From NCBI RefSeq assembly GCF_900141875.1, contig NZ_FQZE01000002.1, positions 1-64,000 on the forward strand: a DNA stretch of 64,000 nt. The letters are read 5' to 3'. The notes under the pieces are model-generated. The model was not told the origin of the DNA, did no database searches, and worked only from the letters and a program-made list of their open reading frames with translations. The stretch comes from Tangfeifania diversioriginum. Its GTDB lineage: Bacteria > Bacteroidota > Bacteroidia > Bacteroidales > Prolixibacteraceae. Position numbers and translations under genes: made by a program. Positions 16,362-25,595 of this stretch are shown one piece after another (the first letter of the stretch is position 1; the number at the start of each line of letters is the position of its first letter).

Positions 16362-16958
16362 TCAATCCACTACCTTAACGTTGAAAGGTTTATCGTTTTT
16401 ATAATAATCAATTAGCATTTCTTGCAATTCCTTTTGAGAATTTAAGGTGCCTTCATCTAATATATTACTTATGGGCAGTGAAGATTTTCCCTCTAAAATA
16501 TCCAAAATTCCTTTTCGCATCTGCTCCTGCTCAAATTCAGCTATAGCATGCCCTTGAGGAGAATAAATATTCCTTTTTATCAAGGTTTTATCAAATTTAT
16601 ATCCTAATGATTTCCCCATTTCATATAAAAGATTAACAAGTAAATCAGTCTTTTTATCTGCCCAAACATTTAAACTATTTATTCTGGTATTATCATCTCC
16701 TAAATGATCAAAATATTCTTTCCAATATTCAATAACTTTTTGATATTTTTCTTTTCCATTAAACTCTAAATCAATCCTATTAAGAGCTCCTACGTGAGTA
16801 TTTGATAATGTTGTCCCTCTTGTAGCCATTAAAGTTTTGAAAATTTCAATTTTTCGGTTTCTATTACTTCTGTTATTCTCAATGAATTTTTGTACTTGAA
16901 CAGCAAATATTGGTCCTGTAAAGAGAGCAATAATCGTAACAATATCAATAATTTCCAT
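16362..16958 (-). CDS. DUF6680-like membrane-anchored protein
   Basis: A 198-residue protein with one N-terminal transmembrane helix (IVTIIALFTGPIFAVQVQKF) followed by a basic stretch and the segment KTLMATRGTTLSNTHVGALN. That segment matches my recollection of the DUF6680 family, whose members are scattered in accessory regions of many bacteria. The rest is predicted helical and cytosolic. The gene is clearly more AT-rich than lysS or the PQQ protein gene beside it, which suggests lateral transfer. No partner gene is adjacent. Function unknown. Confidence 0.75.
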   Translation of the reverse strand: MEIIDIVTIIALFTGPIFAVQVQKFIENNRSNRNRKIEIFKTLMATRGTTLSNTHVGALNRIDLEFNGKEKYQKVIEYWKEYFDHLGDDNTRINSLNVWADKKTDLLVNLLYEMGKSLGYKFDKTLIKRNIYSPQGHAIAEFEQEQMRKGILDILEGKSSLPISNILDEGTLNSQKELQEMLIDYYKNDKPFNVKVVD

Positions 16959-17112
16959 ATATCTATTATTTTTTTAATTCAAATCAAATTTACAAAATAC
17001 TATTCCTCGTTCTCAAATTGTTGAAAAAAAAAGAATAAACCGAATACCAAAAAAGTGACACACCAGCCTAAAACTCATCAAAATTGGTGATTTGAAATTG
17101 CCACACCCAACA

Positions 17113-17140
17113 AAAAGCCCCGGAATTCACCGGGGCTTTT
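17113..17140 (-). terminator. Rho-independent terminator of lysS
   Basis: AAAAGCCCCGG (17113-17123) and CCGGGGCTTTT (17130-17140) form an 11-bp GC-rich stem with a 6-base loop, with a T-run on both strands. It lies 30 bases beyond the lysS stop, so it ends that minus-strand transcript. Confidence 0.88.
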
Positions 17141-17170
17141 ATCTAATATCTCAATACTTTGTACTCTGTA

Positions 17171-18880
17171 CTAACTCACAAGCTCCACAAAAAGCCCGTC
17201 ATCGGTTTTATTGACTTTGGCCTGTTTGTGTTTGGTGAGGCCTTTAATGGCTTTGTCCCATTTTTTATTGCTCAGCCCCGACTGCGTTTTGATGGCTTCG
17301 AGTTCCACCGGCGATTCGGATTTTAGGAGGTTCAGTACCAGTTTCTCTTCTTCGGTGAGTTCCACCTGTTTTTTCTCCGGTTTCATTTGCGGGAAGAACA
17401 GGACATCCTGGATGGACGGGCTGTTGGTCATGAACATGGTGAGCCGGTCGATGCCCATTCCCATTCCTGAAGTGGGCGGCATGCCGTATTCGAGCGCCCG
17501 CAGAAAATCCTGGTCAATGAACATCGCTTCGTCATCTCCTTTTTCCGAAAGCTTCAACTGCTCCTCAAAACGTTCGCGCTGATCGATGGGATCGTTCAGC
17601 TCGGAGTAGGCATTGGCCAACTCCTTACCGTTTATCATCAGTTCAAAACGTTCGGTCAGGTCCGGGTTTTCGCGGTGGCGTTTGGTAAGCGGCGACATTT
17701 CAACCGGGTAATCGGTAATAAATGTGGGCTGAATGTAGTTGGGTTCGCACTTTTCGCCAAAAATTTCGTCAATCAGTTTTCCTTTGCCCATGCTCGGGTC
17801 GGTTTCAATATCCAACTTGTTGCAGATTTCACGCAGCTCGGCTTCGGTTTTTCCTGAAATATCGTAACCGGTATGCTCTTTAATGGCATCGGTCATTGTT
17901 ACCCGCGGGTACGGCGTTTTATAATCGATGACGTGCTCACCAAGCTGTACTTTTGTGGTTCCGTGCAGTGCCAGTGCCACGCGTTCGCAAATTTGCTCGG
18001 TAAAGTTCATCATCCATTTGTAGTCTTTGTAAGCCACGTAAATTTCCATCACCGTAAATTCCGGGTTGTGGGTGCGGTCCATCCCTTCGTTGCGGAAATC
18101 TTTGGAGAATTCATACACACCCTCAAAGCCGCCAACAATCAAGCGTTTCAGGTATAACTCGTTGGCAATGCGCATGTAGAGTGGCATGTTGAGTGAGTTG
18201 TGGTGCGTAACAAACGGACGGGCAGCCGCGCCTCCCGGGATGGGCTGCAAAATGGGCGTTTCCACTTCCAGGTAGCCATATTCGTTGAACATCTGCCGCA
18301 TGGTGTTGTAAATTTTCGTGCGTTTCACAAAAACATCTTTCACCTTAGGATTAACAATCAGGTCAACATACCGCTGGCGGTAACGCTGGTCGGGGTCGGT
18401 AAATGCGTCGTAGGTTTTGCCGTCTTTTTCTTTTACAATGGGCAGTGGCCGTAGCGATTTATTCAGCACGGTAAAATTTTTCACGTGCACCGTAATTTCG
18501 CCCATCTGGGTAATAAAAACAAAGCCTTCGATGCCGATGGTGTCGCCAATATCGAGCAACTTTTTAAACACTTCGTTATACATTGTTTTGTCGTCGCCCG
18601 GGCACACTTCATCGCGGTTTACATAAATTTGGATTCTGCCGGTGTGATCCTGCAGTTCGGCAAACGAAGCCTTTCCCATTATGCGGCGGCTCATAATCCG
18701 GCCGGCCAAACGCACCTCCTGGAAATTCTGTTCTTCTTCGTTAAACTTCTCCTTTATTGCATGAGAAGTGGTGTTTATAGCGTAAGCCGCAGCCGGATAC
18801 GGGTCGATTCCCAGCTCACGTAACCTTTTTAGCGATTTCCTTCTGATGACTTCCTGTTCACTCAATTCCAACTGGCTCAT
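17171..18880 (-). CDS. lysS: Lysyl-tRNA synthetase, class II
   Basis: Charges tRNA-Lys in the cytosol. An N-terminal OB-fold anticodon-binding domain (about 55-150; [21 protein letters not shown]) is followed by the class II catalytic core: motif 2-like [14 protein letters not shown] and motif 3 [12 protein letters not shown]. The protein is 569 residues, about 65 longer than the E. coli enzyme. The excess is a C-terminal tail after the core (about 503-569), predicted helical and winged-helix-like, seen in some Bacteroidota LysS proteins. A strong terminator follows. The start at 18880 gives [17 protein letters not shown], a normal N-terminus. Confidence 0.96.
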   Translation of the reverse strand: MSQLELSEQEVIRRKSLKRLRELGIDPYPAAAYAINTTSHAIKEKFNEEEQNFQEVRLAGRIMSRRIMGKASFAELQDHTGRIQIYVNRDEVCPGDDKTMYNEVFKKLLDIGDTIGIEGFVFITQMGEITVHVKNFTVLNKSLRPLPIVKEKDGKTYDAFTDPDQRYRQRYVDLIVNPKVKDVFVKRTKIYNTMRQMFNEYGYLEVETPILQPIPGGAAARPFVTHHNSLNMPLYMRIANELYLKRLIVGGFEGVYEFSKDFRNEGMDRTHNPEFTVMEIYVAYKDYKWMMNFTEQICERVALALHGTTKVQLGEHVIDYKTPYPRVTMTDAIKEHTGYDISGKTEAELREICNKLDIETDPSMGKGKLIDEIFGEKCEPNYIQPTFITDYPVEMSPLTKRHRENPDLTERFELMINGKELANAYSELNDPIDQRERFEEQLKLSEKGDDEAMFIDQDFLRALEYGMPPTSGMGMGIDRLTMFMTNSPSIQDVLFFPQMKPEKKQVELTEEEKLVLNLLKSESPVELEAIKTQSGLSNKKWDKAIKGLTKHKQAKVNKTDDGLFVELVS

Positions 18881-19126
18881 TATTCTTTCTCCTTATATTT
18901 TCTGCAAATAAAACAACTTCATTTTTCAATTGTCTAAATTTATGTTTAGGGGTTGCTCAAATTTTCGCAAAGATAATAAAAGATGTGGTTCCCTTTTTAT
19001 TTTAGGTGTTGGGTAAAACCACTTCAGTGAATACCGGGAATGACTTTTTAAAAGTGACACTTTATCGGATGCAATTTTTATCTTTGTAAAATTGGATTGG
19101 GGGGAGAATAAATTGAAAAGTGTGGT

Positions 19127-20851
19127 ATGGAAAGAATTTGGAATCTAAAAAATCAGGGCGATTTAAACGAAATAAAACACCTCTCGGCAGCGCTCAATGT
19201 GAACATGACCATTGCAAGGTTGCTGGTGCAGCGGGGAATAAAAACGTTTAACGAGGCCAAATCCTTTTTCCGTCCGCGGTTGAGTGATTTGCACGACCCG
19301 TTTCTGATGAAAGACATGGAAAAGGCAGTGGCCCGCCTTGAACTGGCAATAGCCAACCAGGAAAAGGTGTTGGTTTACGGCGATTACGATGTGGATGGAA
19401 CAACCTCCGTGGCCCTGATGTACACTTTTTTAAAACCCCGGATCAAACACATCGAATATTACATTCCCGACCGCTATACCGAAGGGTATGGCATTTCGCC
19501 CCAGAGCATCGACTATGCAGAAAAAAACGGTTTTTCACTGATTGTGGCACTCGATTGTGGCATAAAAGCGGTGGATAAAATAAGCGATGCTAAAAACAGG
19601 GGGGTCGATTTTGTTATCTGCGATCACCACAATCCCGATGACGAAGTGCCGCCTGCAGTGGCAGTGCTCGACGCGAAACAACCCGAGTGCAACTACCCGT
19701 ATAAAGAACTCTCAGGATGCGGAGTGGGCTTTAAATTGCTGCAGGCTTATTGCCAGAAAAATAATGTCGAGCTGGAAGAAATTTACGATTTGCTCGATTT
19801 GGTGGTGGTGAGCATTGCATCCGATATTGTGCCCATAACAGGCGAAAACAGGGTGCTGGCGTATTACGGTCTGAAAAAATTGAATTCGAACCCCGGCGTA
19901 GGGCTGCAAACCATTATCAACTTTGCCGGCATTAACGGGAGCGAAATTACAATCAGCGATATTGTTTTTAAAATTGGGCCGCGGCTGAACGCGTCGGGTC
20001 GGATTGAACACGGCAAAAAGTCGGTGCAGATTCTGGTGGCCCGCGACGAAGATAAATCGGATTTGCTGGGCGAGGAGATTGACTCGTTCAATGAAATCAG
20101 AAAAACACTCGACCGCGATATTACCCAGGATGCCCTCGACATGATTGAGAAAGACCTGGAAATGAAGGACATGAAAAGCACGGTGCTCTACAACCGCGAC
20201 TGGCACAAGGGGGTGGTTGGAATTGTGGCATCGCGTGTAACCGAGCAATATTACCGGCCTACCATTATCCTGACTGAATCCAACGGCCTTGCCACCGGCT
20301 CGGCACGCTCGGTAAAAGATTTCGATTTATATGAAGCTATCGGGCAGTGCAGCGATTTGCTGGAATCCTACGGAGGGCACATGTACGCCGCGGGCCTGAC
20401 GCTTAAAATTGAGAATGTACCTGAATTCCGCCGCCGTTTTGAAGAAATTGTTAAAAACCAAGTGACCGATTTGCAGCAACTGCAAACCATTGATGTGGAT
20501 GCAAAAATTACCCTCAGCGAAATTACTCCGCGGTTTTACCGTATTTTAAAACAGTTTGCACCATTTGGCCCCCATAATATGACTCCTGTTTTTGTTACCG
20601 AAGATGTTTTTGATGCCGGAACCAGCCGGCTGGTGGGTAAAAACCAGGATCACCTGAAGCTCGATTTGGTGGAGCCTGATGTGAACTCCGGAATTTTTCC
20701 GGGAATCGCATTTAATCAATCGGATAAATTTGATTTGATTACATCGGGGTTGCCTTTTGATGTGTGTTACTCGGTTACCGAAAACGAATACCGTGGTAAA
20801 ACCAGTCTTCAGCTTTTCATCCGCGACGTAAAAAAACGGGATATCTTTTAA
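19127..20851 (+). CDS. recJ: Single-stranded-DNA-specific exonuclease RecJ
   Basis: A 5'-3' single-strand exonuclease of recombination and mismatch repair. The DHH-family metal-binding motifs are present: VYGDYDVDGTTS (motif I), VALDCGIKA (motif II) and VICDHHNPDD (motif III, the DHH). The DHHA1 domain with GLATGSARSVKDFDLYEAI and YGGHMYAAGLTL follows, then the OB-like C-terminal domain. The 574 residues match the family. A TATCTTTG -7 box lies at 19079-19086. The stop codon overlaps that of the converging HAD gene by four bases. Confidence 0.95.
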   Translation: MERIWNLKNQGDLNEIKHLSAALNVNMTIARLLVQRGIKTFNEAKSFFRPRLSDLHDPFLMKDMEKAVARLELAIANQEKVLVYGDYDVDGTTSVALMYTFLKPRIKHIEYYIPDRYTEGYGISPQSIDYAEKNGFSLIVALDCGIKAVDKISDAKNRGVDFVICDHHNPDDEVPPAVAVLDAKQPECNYPYKELSGCGVGFKLLQAYCQKNNVELEEIYDLLDLVVVSIASDIVPITGENRVLAYYGLKKLNSNPGVGLQTIINFAGINGSEITISDIVFKIGPRLNASGRIEHGKKSVQILVARDEDKSDLLGEEIDSFNEIRKTLDRDITQDALDMIEKDLEMKDMKSTVLYNRDWHKGVVGIVASRVTEQYYRPTIILTESNGLATGSARSVKDFDLYEAIGQCSDLLESYGGHMYAAGLTLKIENVPEFRRRFEEIVKNQVTDLQQLQTIDVDAKITLSEITPRFYRILKQFAPFGPHNMTPVFVTEDVFDAGTSRLVGKNQDHLKLDLVEPDVNSGIFPGIAFNQSDKFDLITSGLPFDVCYSVTENEYRGKTSLQLFIRDVKKRDIF

Positions 20852-21489
20852 CCTTCCTCAACTTTTTTTATTAGCTCTTTTAATGAAGGCACAACCACTG
20901 CACCTGTTTTTTTCAGGCGATTTTCCGATTGATGGCCGTCGGCAATTAAAATGCAGTTAATTCCCAATTCATCTGCCACTTCATAATCGTGATTGGTGTC
21001 GCCAATCATCAGGGCGTTTTCTTTTTCAATATTGAATTTTTCGAGTAATTCTTTCCCGCGCTCAATTTTAGAAACAGCATAGTGATCGTTCAACCCGGCT
21101 ACAGCTTCAAAATACGAAAATATTCCATTGTGTTTAAGTGTTTTTTCCAGCATTGGCTGTTTCATTGCTGAAAGCACAAACTGGCGAAATCCTTTTTTAT
21201 TGAAATAGCTGAGCACCTCTTCTGCCGATGCATGCAGCGGGCAGTTTTCCACCTGGTTGTCGTACAAATCGATATACTCGCGTGCGGGGATGTCAAAATC
21301 TTCTTTTGAAAAATCGAAGCCAATTGCCTGGTAATAGTCTTTTACCGGGAATGAGAAAACTTCTTTGTATGAAACGTGGTCGAGCAGGGGCAGTTTTCGT
21401 TTCTTCAGTAGGGAATTAATGGTGGCAATACACAAATCGAGGTCGTTCAGCAAAGTGCCGTTCCAGTCCCAGATTATTGTTCTGCTCAT
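20848..21489 (-). CDS. HAD-superfamily phosphatase (phosphoglycolate phosphatase-like)
   Basis: A 213-residue HAD hydrolase. Motif I is WDWNGTLLND with the nucleophilic Asp, motif II FVLSAM, and motif IV MIGDTNHDYEVADEL. A helical cap lies between motif I and II. The family includes phosphoglycolate phosphatase and pyrophosphatase PpaX; the substrate is not determined. The start follows two bases after the stop of the acyltransferase gene, so they are likely translationally linked in one operon. Confidence 0.88.
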   Translation of the reverse strand: MSRTIIWDWNGTLLNDLDLCIATINSLLKKRKLPLLDHVSYKEVFSFPVKDYYQAIGFDFSKEDFDIPAREYIDLYDNQVENCPLHASAEEVLSYFNKKGFRQFVLSAMKQPMLEKTLKHNGIFSYFEAVAGLNDHYAVSKIERGKELLEKFNIEKENALMIGDTNHDYEVADELGINCILIADGHQSENRLKKTGAVVVPSLKELIKKVEEG

Positions 21490-21490
21490 A

Positions 21491-22630
21491 CTACTTTTTC
21501 GTTACTTTTAATTTGTTAATTACCGGATTGGCATAAATTTTCAGGAAACGTTCCTGGATGTCGGTAATCGGGAAATCGATGTGGATCATGGCTTGCTGGA
21601 TCATCATTTCAAAATTCTTTTTTTCTTCGTAGTTGTATTTGTCCCTGAATTCATTTTCCTGAGTCAGTAAATCATACGCAATATAATTGTAGGGCCAGAG
21701 TTTGAAGTTGGTATAAATCTGGCGGTCGATTTCCGAAGCCAGTTCCTGGATGTATTCATTTTTTTGCTCGGTTGTTTTGGCCTCTTCAAAATTAACTTCT
21801 ATGGGAGTGCCAAAAGAAAAACGCATTTTTCCTTTCGGGTTGAAAATCCCCATCGACATGCTTTTCAGGTCGTCTTTGCTGGTTTTCAGCTGTCCGTAAT
21901 GTTCTTTTTTTATGAGCTCTTTCATTTTTGCCAGTCCGCAGGGTTCAATTTCGTATGATATGGAAACCGGCACAATATTCAGCTCGTTGAATCCATCGGC
22001 CAGGCTTTTTTTGTTGCTCATATTCAACATCTTCAATAAGCTTGGCTGCGTTTGGTCAAACCCGTCTTTAGTACGTCCTTCGCGCTGGGCAATCCACACC
22101 GACATGTTGTCTTCGGTAATTGATTTGCGGATATATTGCGAAACTTTTTTCGAGGCTTTCATCAGTTCGCGGGGAGTCAGGCTTCGTTTTATTATAAAAG
22201 CCCGGTTGAGTTTCACGGCGTGTTCAATCCATTCGTAAAGCAACAGGTTGTCGCCAATGGCAATTTGCGTGGTGTTCATCCCGTTTTCAAAAATCAGGTA
22301 ATTGAGCAGTGCCGCGTCCAGAATAATATCTCTGTGGTTTGAAATGAAAAGGTAGGATTTCTTTTTGTCCAGGTTTTCGATGCCCCGGCTGCTTAACCCG
22401 TCAGAGGTTTTGTTGATAACGGTGCGCAGCAGATCGTACACAAATCCTCCCTGCAGCTGCTTGATGCTGCGGACCATGCGCAACTGAAGTTTTACGATTT
22501 CAACTTTGGGGCGGACTTTGAAAATATGCATTAAAACCTTGTCGAAGGCGGGCGATTTCAGCATCTTCCTGATTTTTTTCCGCACCTCTTTATCTGTATA
22601 AGGCCTTATGTCGTCGAAATTATATCTCAC
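21491..22630 (-). CDS. 1-acyl-sn-glycerol-3-phosphate acyltransferase (PlsC-like)
   Basis: A glycerolipid acyltransferase of 379 residues. The acyltransferase motif NHRDIILDAALL replaces the canonical HxxxxD (His and Asp retained). AFIIKRSLTPRELM and WIAQREGRTKDG supply the other conserved blocks. I place the start at the GTG at 22630, giving MRYNFDDIRPYTDKE; an upstream TTG at 22660 would add ten basic residues. PlsC enzymes are usually about 240 residues, so the extra N- and C-terminal parts mark a Bacteroidota-type variant. Followed without a gap by the HAD phosphatase gene. Confidence 0.85.
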   Translation of the reverse strand: MRYNFDDIRPYTDKEVRKKIRKMLKSPAFDKVLMHIFKVRPKVEIVKLQLRMVRSIKQLQGGFVYDLLRTVINKTSDGLSSRGIENLDKKKSYLFISNHRDIILDAALLNYLIFENGMNTTQIAIGDNLLLYEWIEHAVKLNRAFIIKRSLTPRELMKASKKVSQYIRKSITEDNMSVWIAQREGRTKDGFDQTQPSLLKMLNMSNKKSLADGFNELNIVPVSISYEIEPCGLAKMKELIKKEHYGQLKTSKDDLKSMSMGIFNPKGKMRFSFGTPIEVNFEEAKTTEQKNEYIQELASEIDRQIYTNFKLWPYNYIAYDLLTQENEFRDKYNYEEKKNFEMMIQQAMIHIDFPITDIQERFLKIYANPVINKLKVTKK

Positions 22631-22676
22631 TTTTTTGTTTTTTATTGAATAACAGGGCAAAGTAACAAATTCATCA

Positions 22677-24719
22677 CTATAATTTCAACCTCAGCTGGAA
22701 TTTTACTTCGGTTTTTTTGTTGCCGGATATTTCGCTGTACCCCGAACCAATCGACTCTGCGTTGTTGAGCGTTGTGTTGGCCAGTTTAAACCAGGCTTCA
22801 ATATTTTCGCTGATTTTGTATTTCAGGTTGAGGTATGTGCGAAATCCGCGGCCAAAGTAGGCAGGAATGGAAAACATGTAAAGCAAGTCGTTTTCGTAAG
22901 CATAAATTCGCGAATTGTAACTTTCTGTGTTGAACCATGCAATTCTTGCGGTTAAGTTCAGGGGCACAGAAAGCGGTGTGTACTGCACATCCTGAAATAC
23001 CATAAACCCGTTTTCTGTATCGGTTCCTTTATAAAAAACATGCGCTGCCCGGGTTTTTAGTTTGATAGTTTCTGATGGCTGAAATTGAAAATGAATGCGG
23101 CTTTTCCGGTGTTGTTCCGGCAGGTTGATGTATTTCTCATTTTCCCTGAACTTCTGATCTTTCACTTCGTTTTTGTAGCGCAGGTAAAAGGAAAAACTGT
23201 CGGAAAAATGGAAATCGGCCTGTGTCATCATATCCCATCCATTTGCCGGACCGGCGGTGGTAAAGTTAATCCATTCCGAGTGGTAAAAATCGGTGTAGCC
23301 GGTAAGGGTAACAAATTTGAAAGGGAGGATGCGTGTCCCCATATAGAGTCCGGTTTCGTTGCCGGGCATGCTGCTTTCCGAAAACGGATTGGCCCACAAC
23401 GCATGGTAGTTTTTATCGAGATGTCGGAACAGGGTTGAGAACTGAATGCGGTCGTGCAGGTGCCCAATTACACCCTGCAAAAATGCTTTTCCTTTTGATT
23501 TTGACATGGCAGCCTCGCCAAAAAGCTGGTATTTCCCTTTGCTGAAAAGGTAATTGGCACCGCCTGTAAAATTATTTTTTCCCTGAAAGCGGAATTGATT
23601 GTACAGTTGATCGCTGCGGATAAAAGGCAGTTCAAATTTGCGCTGTAAAAAAGTAAGGCCAATTTTCAGGTGGTTGAACTGGCGGGTTGCCACAACTCCC
23701 AGGTTCACATCGCGCACACTGTTTTTGTCGGCAATCTCGTTTTCGGTGCGGTGGTAGCCCGATGTTTGCAGGCTGGTGAAATAATTTCCCTGCGAATCGG
23801 AAAAAGCAAGGTTGGCATCGTTTTTCTTTCTGGAGTAGAAAATATTCACCCGGGTTTCCGCAATGTTGATTGTTGCCGATGCGCCCCTGAAAAAGCGGTT
23901 TTCGTCGGTAGATGTAAATGGTCGGATGCCTTGATTCGTTTTTGATATATCAAGTGCCAGAACCGATTTGCCGGTTGAAAATCCCTGCCATAAAACCAGC
24001 CCCTGCCCAGCGCGAACAACAAAATCGCCCACAGTTATATTTTCAATCACTTTGCTGAGTTTTAAACTCAGGTGCCCCGAGTAAAAATCGAAACCCTGCT
24101 TGTTGGAACCGGAAAAGAATGCTTCACCGGGATCTTTTTCGGCTGTAAATCCTGCTGCAATGTTTTCGCCCGCCCTGAAGCGGTAACGGGTGTAGTAGCG
24201 TGCCCGGTTGCCTTCAAATGGGATGGTGCCGTCGTCTCTTTCCTGGTAACCACGCTGTTTTTGGGTAGTGCCCAGCGTGCGCAGGAAAAGTTCATGCCGT
24301 CCGTATTTCAGGCTTTTTTTAAAACTTTCCGGTTCGGTTTCGGCAGGCCCAAACCAAATAAACGGCTCCATTTTGGTGAGCAGTTCGGGCGTGAATCCAT
24401 CAATGGAGTTCAACTCGTAAATGGAGTACACCTGCCCGTAATTTTTAAGGTAATCCGTTAGTTTTTCAATTTGAATGTCGTTCAGCAAATGCAGCCTTGA
24501 AAGTTGTGACCGGCTGGCAGCATTTATATTTAACGGATTTTCAGCATACTCTTCCAGATCTTCCAGGATCAGGGCTGCATCGGTTTCTTCTTCCAGGTTT
24601 TCAAGGATTGATTCCAGAATTGATTCCAGCTGCATATTCTGTTCTGGGGTTTGTCCAGCCGAAATAAAATGGGCAGCCAGAAATATCAGCCAGAAGGTAT
24701 GTTTGATCCATTTTGCCAT
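22677..24719 (-). CDS. Helix-hairpin-helix protein fused to an outer-membrane barrel
   Basis: A 680-residue exported protein (signal peptide about 1-22, TFWLIFLAAHFISAG). Residues about 55-125 hold two helix-hairpin-helix units of ComEA type (PLNINAASRSQLSRLHLLND and YELNSIDGFTPELLTKM). The remaining ~540 residues have alternating hydrophobic beta strands and end in VKFQLRLKL, as in outer-membrane barrels. HHH units bind DNA backbone in ComEA, so a role in DNA capture at the envelope is conceivable but unproven. The ATG at 24719 shares a base with the TGA of the upstream PorV-like gene, implying coupled translation. Confidence 0.78.
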   Translation of the reverse strand: MAKWIKHTFWLIFLAAHFISAGQTPEQNMQLESILESILENLEEETDAALILEDLEEYAENPLNINAASRSQLSRLHLLNDIQIEKLTDYLKNYGQVYSIYELNSIDGFTPELLTKMEPFIWFGPAETEPESFKKSLKYGRHELFLRTLGTTQKQRGYQERDDGTIPFEGNRARYYTRYRFRAGENIAAGFTAEKDPGEAFFSGSNKQGFDFYSGHLSLKLSKVIENITVGDFVVRAGQGLVLWQGFSTGKSVLALDISKTNQGIRPFTSTDENRFFRGASATINIAETRVNIFYSRKKNDANLAFSDSQGNYFTSLQTSGYHRTENEIADKNSVRDVNLGVVATRQFNHLKIGLTFLQRKFELPFIRSDQLYNQFRFQGKNNFTGGANYLFSKGKYQLFGEAAMSKSKGKAFLQGVIGHLHDRIQFSTLFRHLDKNYHALWANPFSESSMPGNETGLYMGTRILPFKFVTLTGYTDFYHSEWINFTTAGPANGWDMMTQADFHFSDSFSFYLRYKNEVKDQKFRENEKYINLPEQHRKSRIHFQFQPSETIKLKTRAAHVFYKGTDTENGFMVFQDVQYTPLSVPLNLTARIAWFNTESYNSRIYAYENDLLYMFSIPAYFGRGFRTYLNLKYKISENIEAWFKLANTTLNNAESIGSGYSEISGNKKTEVKFQLRLKL

Positions 24720-25534
24720 CACCAGATAAATTGCAGTGAAACGGAAGGAGTGATGCCTAAATTCCCGTGGTAGCTAAATCCAAAATCTGCCGAAATAATG
24801 CCTGTTTTATAGCCAATTCCGGCAGTGTATTTAAATGGCTTGCCCGATGCGCCGAACCGCAGCGCCAGGTTTTCAACCGGTGAAAACTCGATGCCTGCTT
24901 TTACCAGTGCAGGGTTTTGGTTGTCTTTTTGGGTTTCGAATGCTGCCAAAACATATTTGCTAAAACGGTAGTGTCCTCCAATTCTGAAAGTGAACGGCAT
25001 TTCAACTTTGCCGGCCGGTGATTCAATACCGCCCAAAATAGGATTGAAAACATGGGCTCCTAAAACCAGTTCATCGAGCGGTTGAAACAGAAGTCCTCCC
25101 CCGAAGGTAGCAAAACCGCGGGTACGTTCGTTCTCCGGGAAAGTTTGGGCAAGGTAGTCGAGTTCAATACCTGCGCTCCACTTTTCGTTAAGCTGGCGGG
25201 CAAAGGCCAGTCCAAACTTGTTCTCTTTGAACGTTCCTTTCCCGAACTGAAAAAAGCTGACCCCGAAAGTTCCCAGATTAACCGGGAGGGCCAACGATCC
25301 GGCCACCAGCGAAAGTTCGTCCACCCCAAATTTCGACTCATAAAAAAAACCGGCATTAAACTGGTTCAGTTTTGCCAGCCCGGCCTGGTTATGAAAGTTG
25401 GCCCAAACATCGGAAAATGATACGGAAGCATGCGAAAGCCCAAGTGAACGGGCGCCGACAGGATGATTTTCCATTGAAAAACCGGTGAAAGTTCCCAAAA
25501 GTATAAGGCAGGCAGTTAATTTAATTCGCTTCAT
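24719..25534 (-). CDS. PorV/FadL-like outer-membrane beta-barrel protein
   Basis: A 271-residue protein with signal peptide MKRIKLTACLILLGTFTGFS. The mature start MENHPVGARSLGLSHASVSFSD resembles the N-terminus of PorV/PorQ-type proteins (GARSxGMGxAxVAxSDD...). It then continues as amphipathic strands with a terminal aromatic residue (LQFIW), typical of a barrel. PorV relatives shuttle T9SS cargo or serve transport, but this one is shorter. It is translationally coupled to the HHH/barrel gene. The ATG at 25534 directly follows the T-run of the purE terminator; an alternative ATG at 25552 lies inside that hairpin. Confidence 0.75.
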   Translation of the reverse strand: MKRIKLTACLILLGTFTGFSMENHPVGARSLGLSHASVSFSDVWANFHNQAGLAKLNQFNAGFFYESKFGVDELSLVAGSLALPVNLGTFGVSFFQFGKGTFKENKFGLAFARQLNEKWSAGIELDYLAQTFPENERTRGFATFGGGLLFQPLDELVLGAHVFNPILGGIESPAGKVEMPFTFRIGGHYRFSKYVLAAFETQKDNQNPALVKAGIEFSPVENLALRFGASGKPFKYTAGIGYKTGIISADFGFSYHGNLGITPSVSLQFIW

Positions 25535-25563
25535 AAAAAAGGAGGTAATCATTAATTACCTCC
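25535..25563 (-). terminator. Rho-independent terminator of purE, abutting the next start codon
   Basis: On the minus strand GGAGGTAAT, a 5-base loop and ATTACCTCC (arms 25555-25563 and 25541-25549) form a 9-bp stem followed by TTTTTT (25540-25535). It is 32 bases past the purE stop. The T-run ends exactly at the ATG of the PorV-like gene, so readthrough or a promoter inside this short leader must feed that gene. Confidence 0.8.
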
Positions 25564-25595
25564 CGAATTTACGTTAAAAATATTTTTTTCTCAAA

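Noticed and set aside
20848-20851. Four-base overlap of the recJ and HAD stop codons
   Set aside because: Compact convergent gene ends are common; no regulatory claim is justified.
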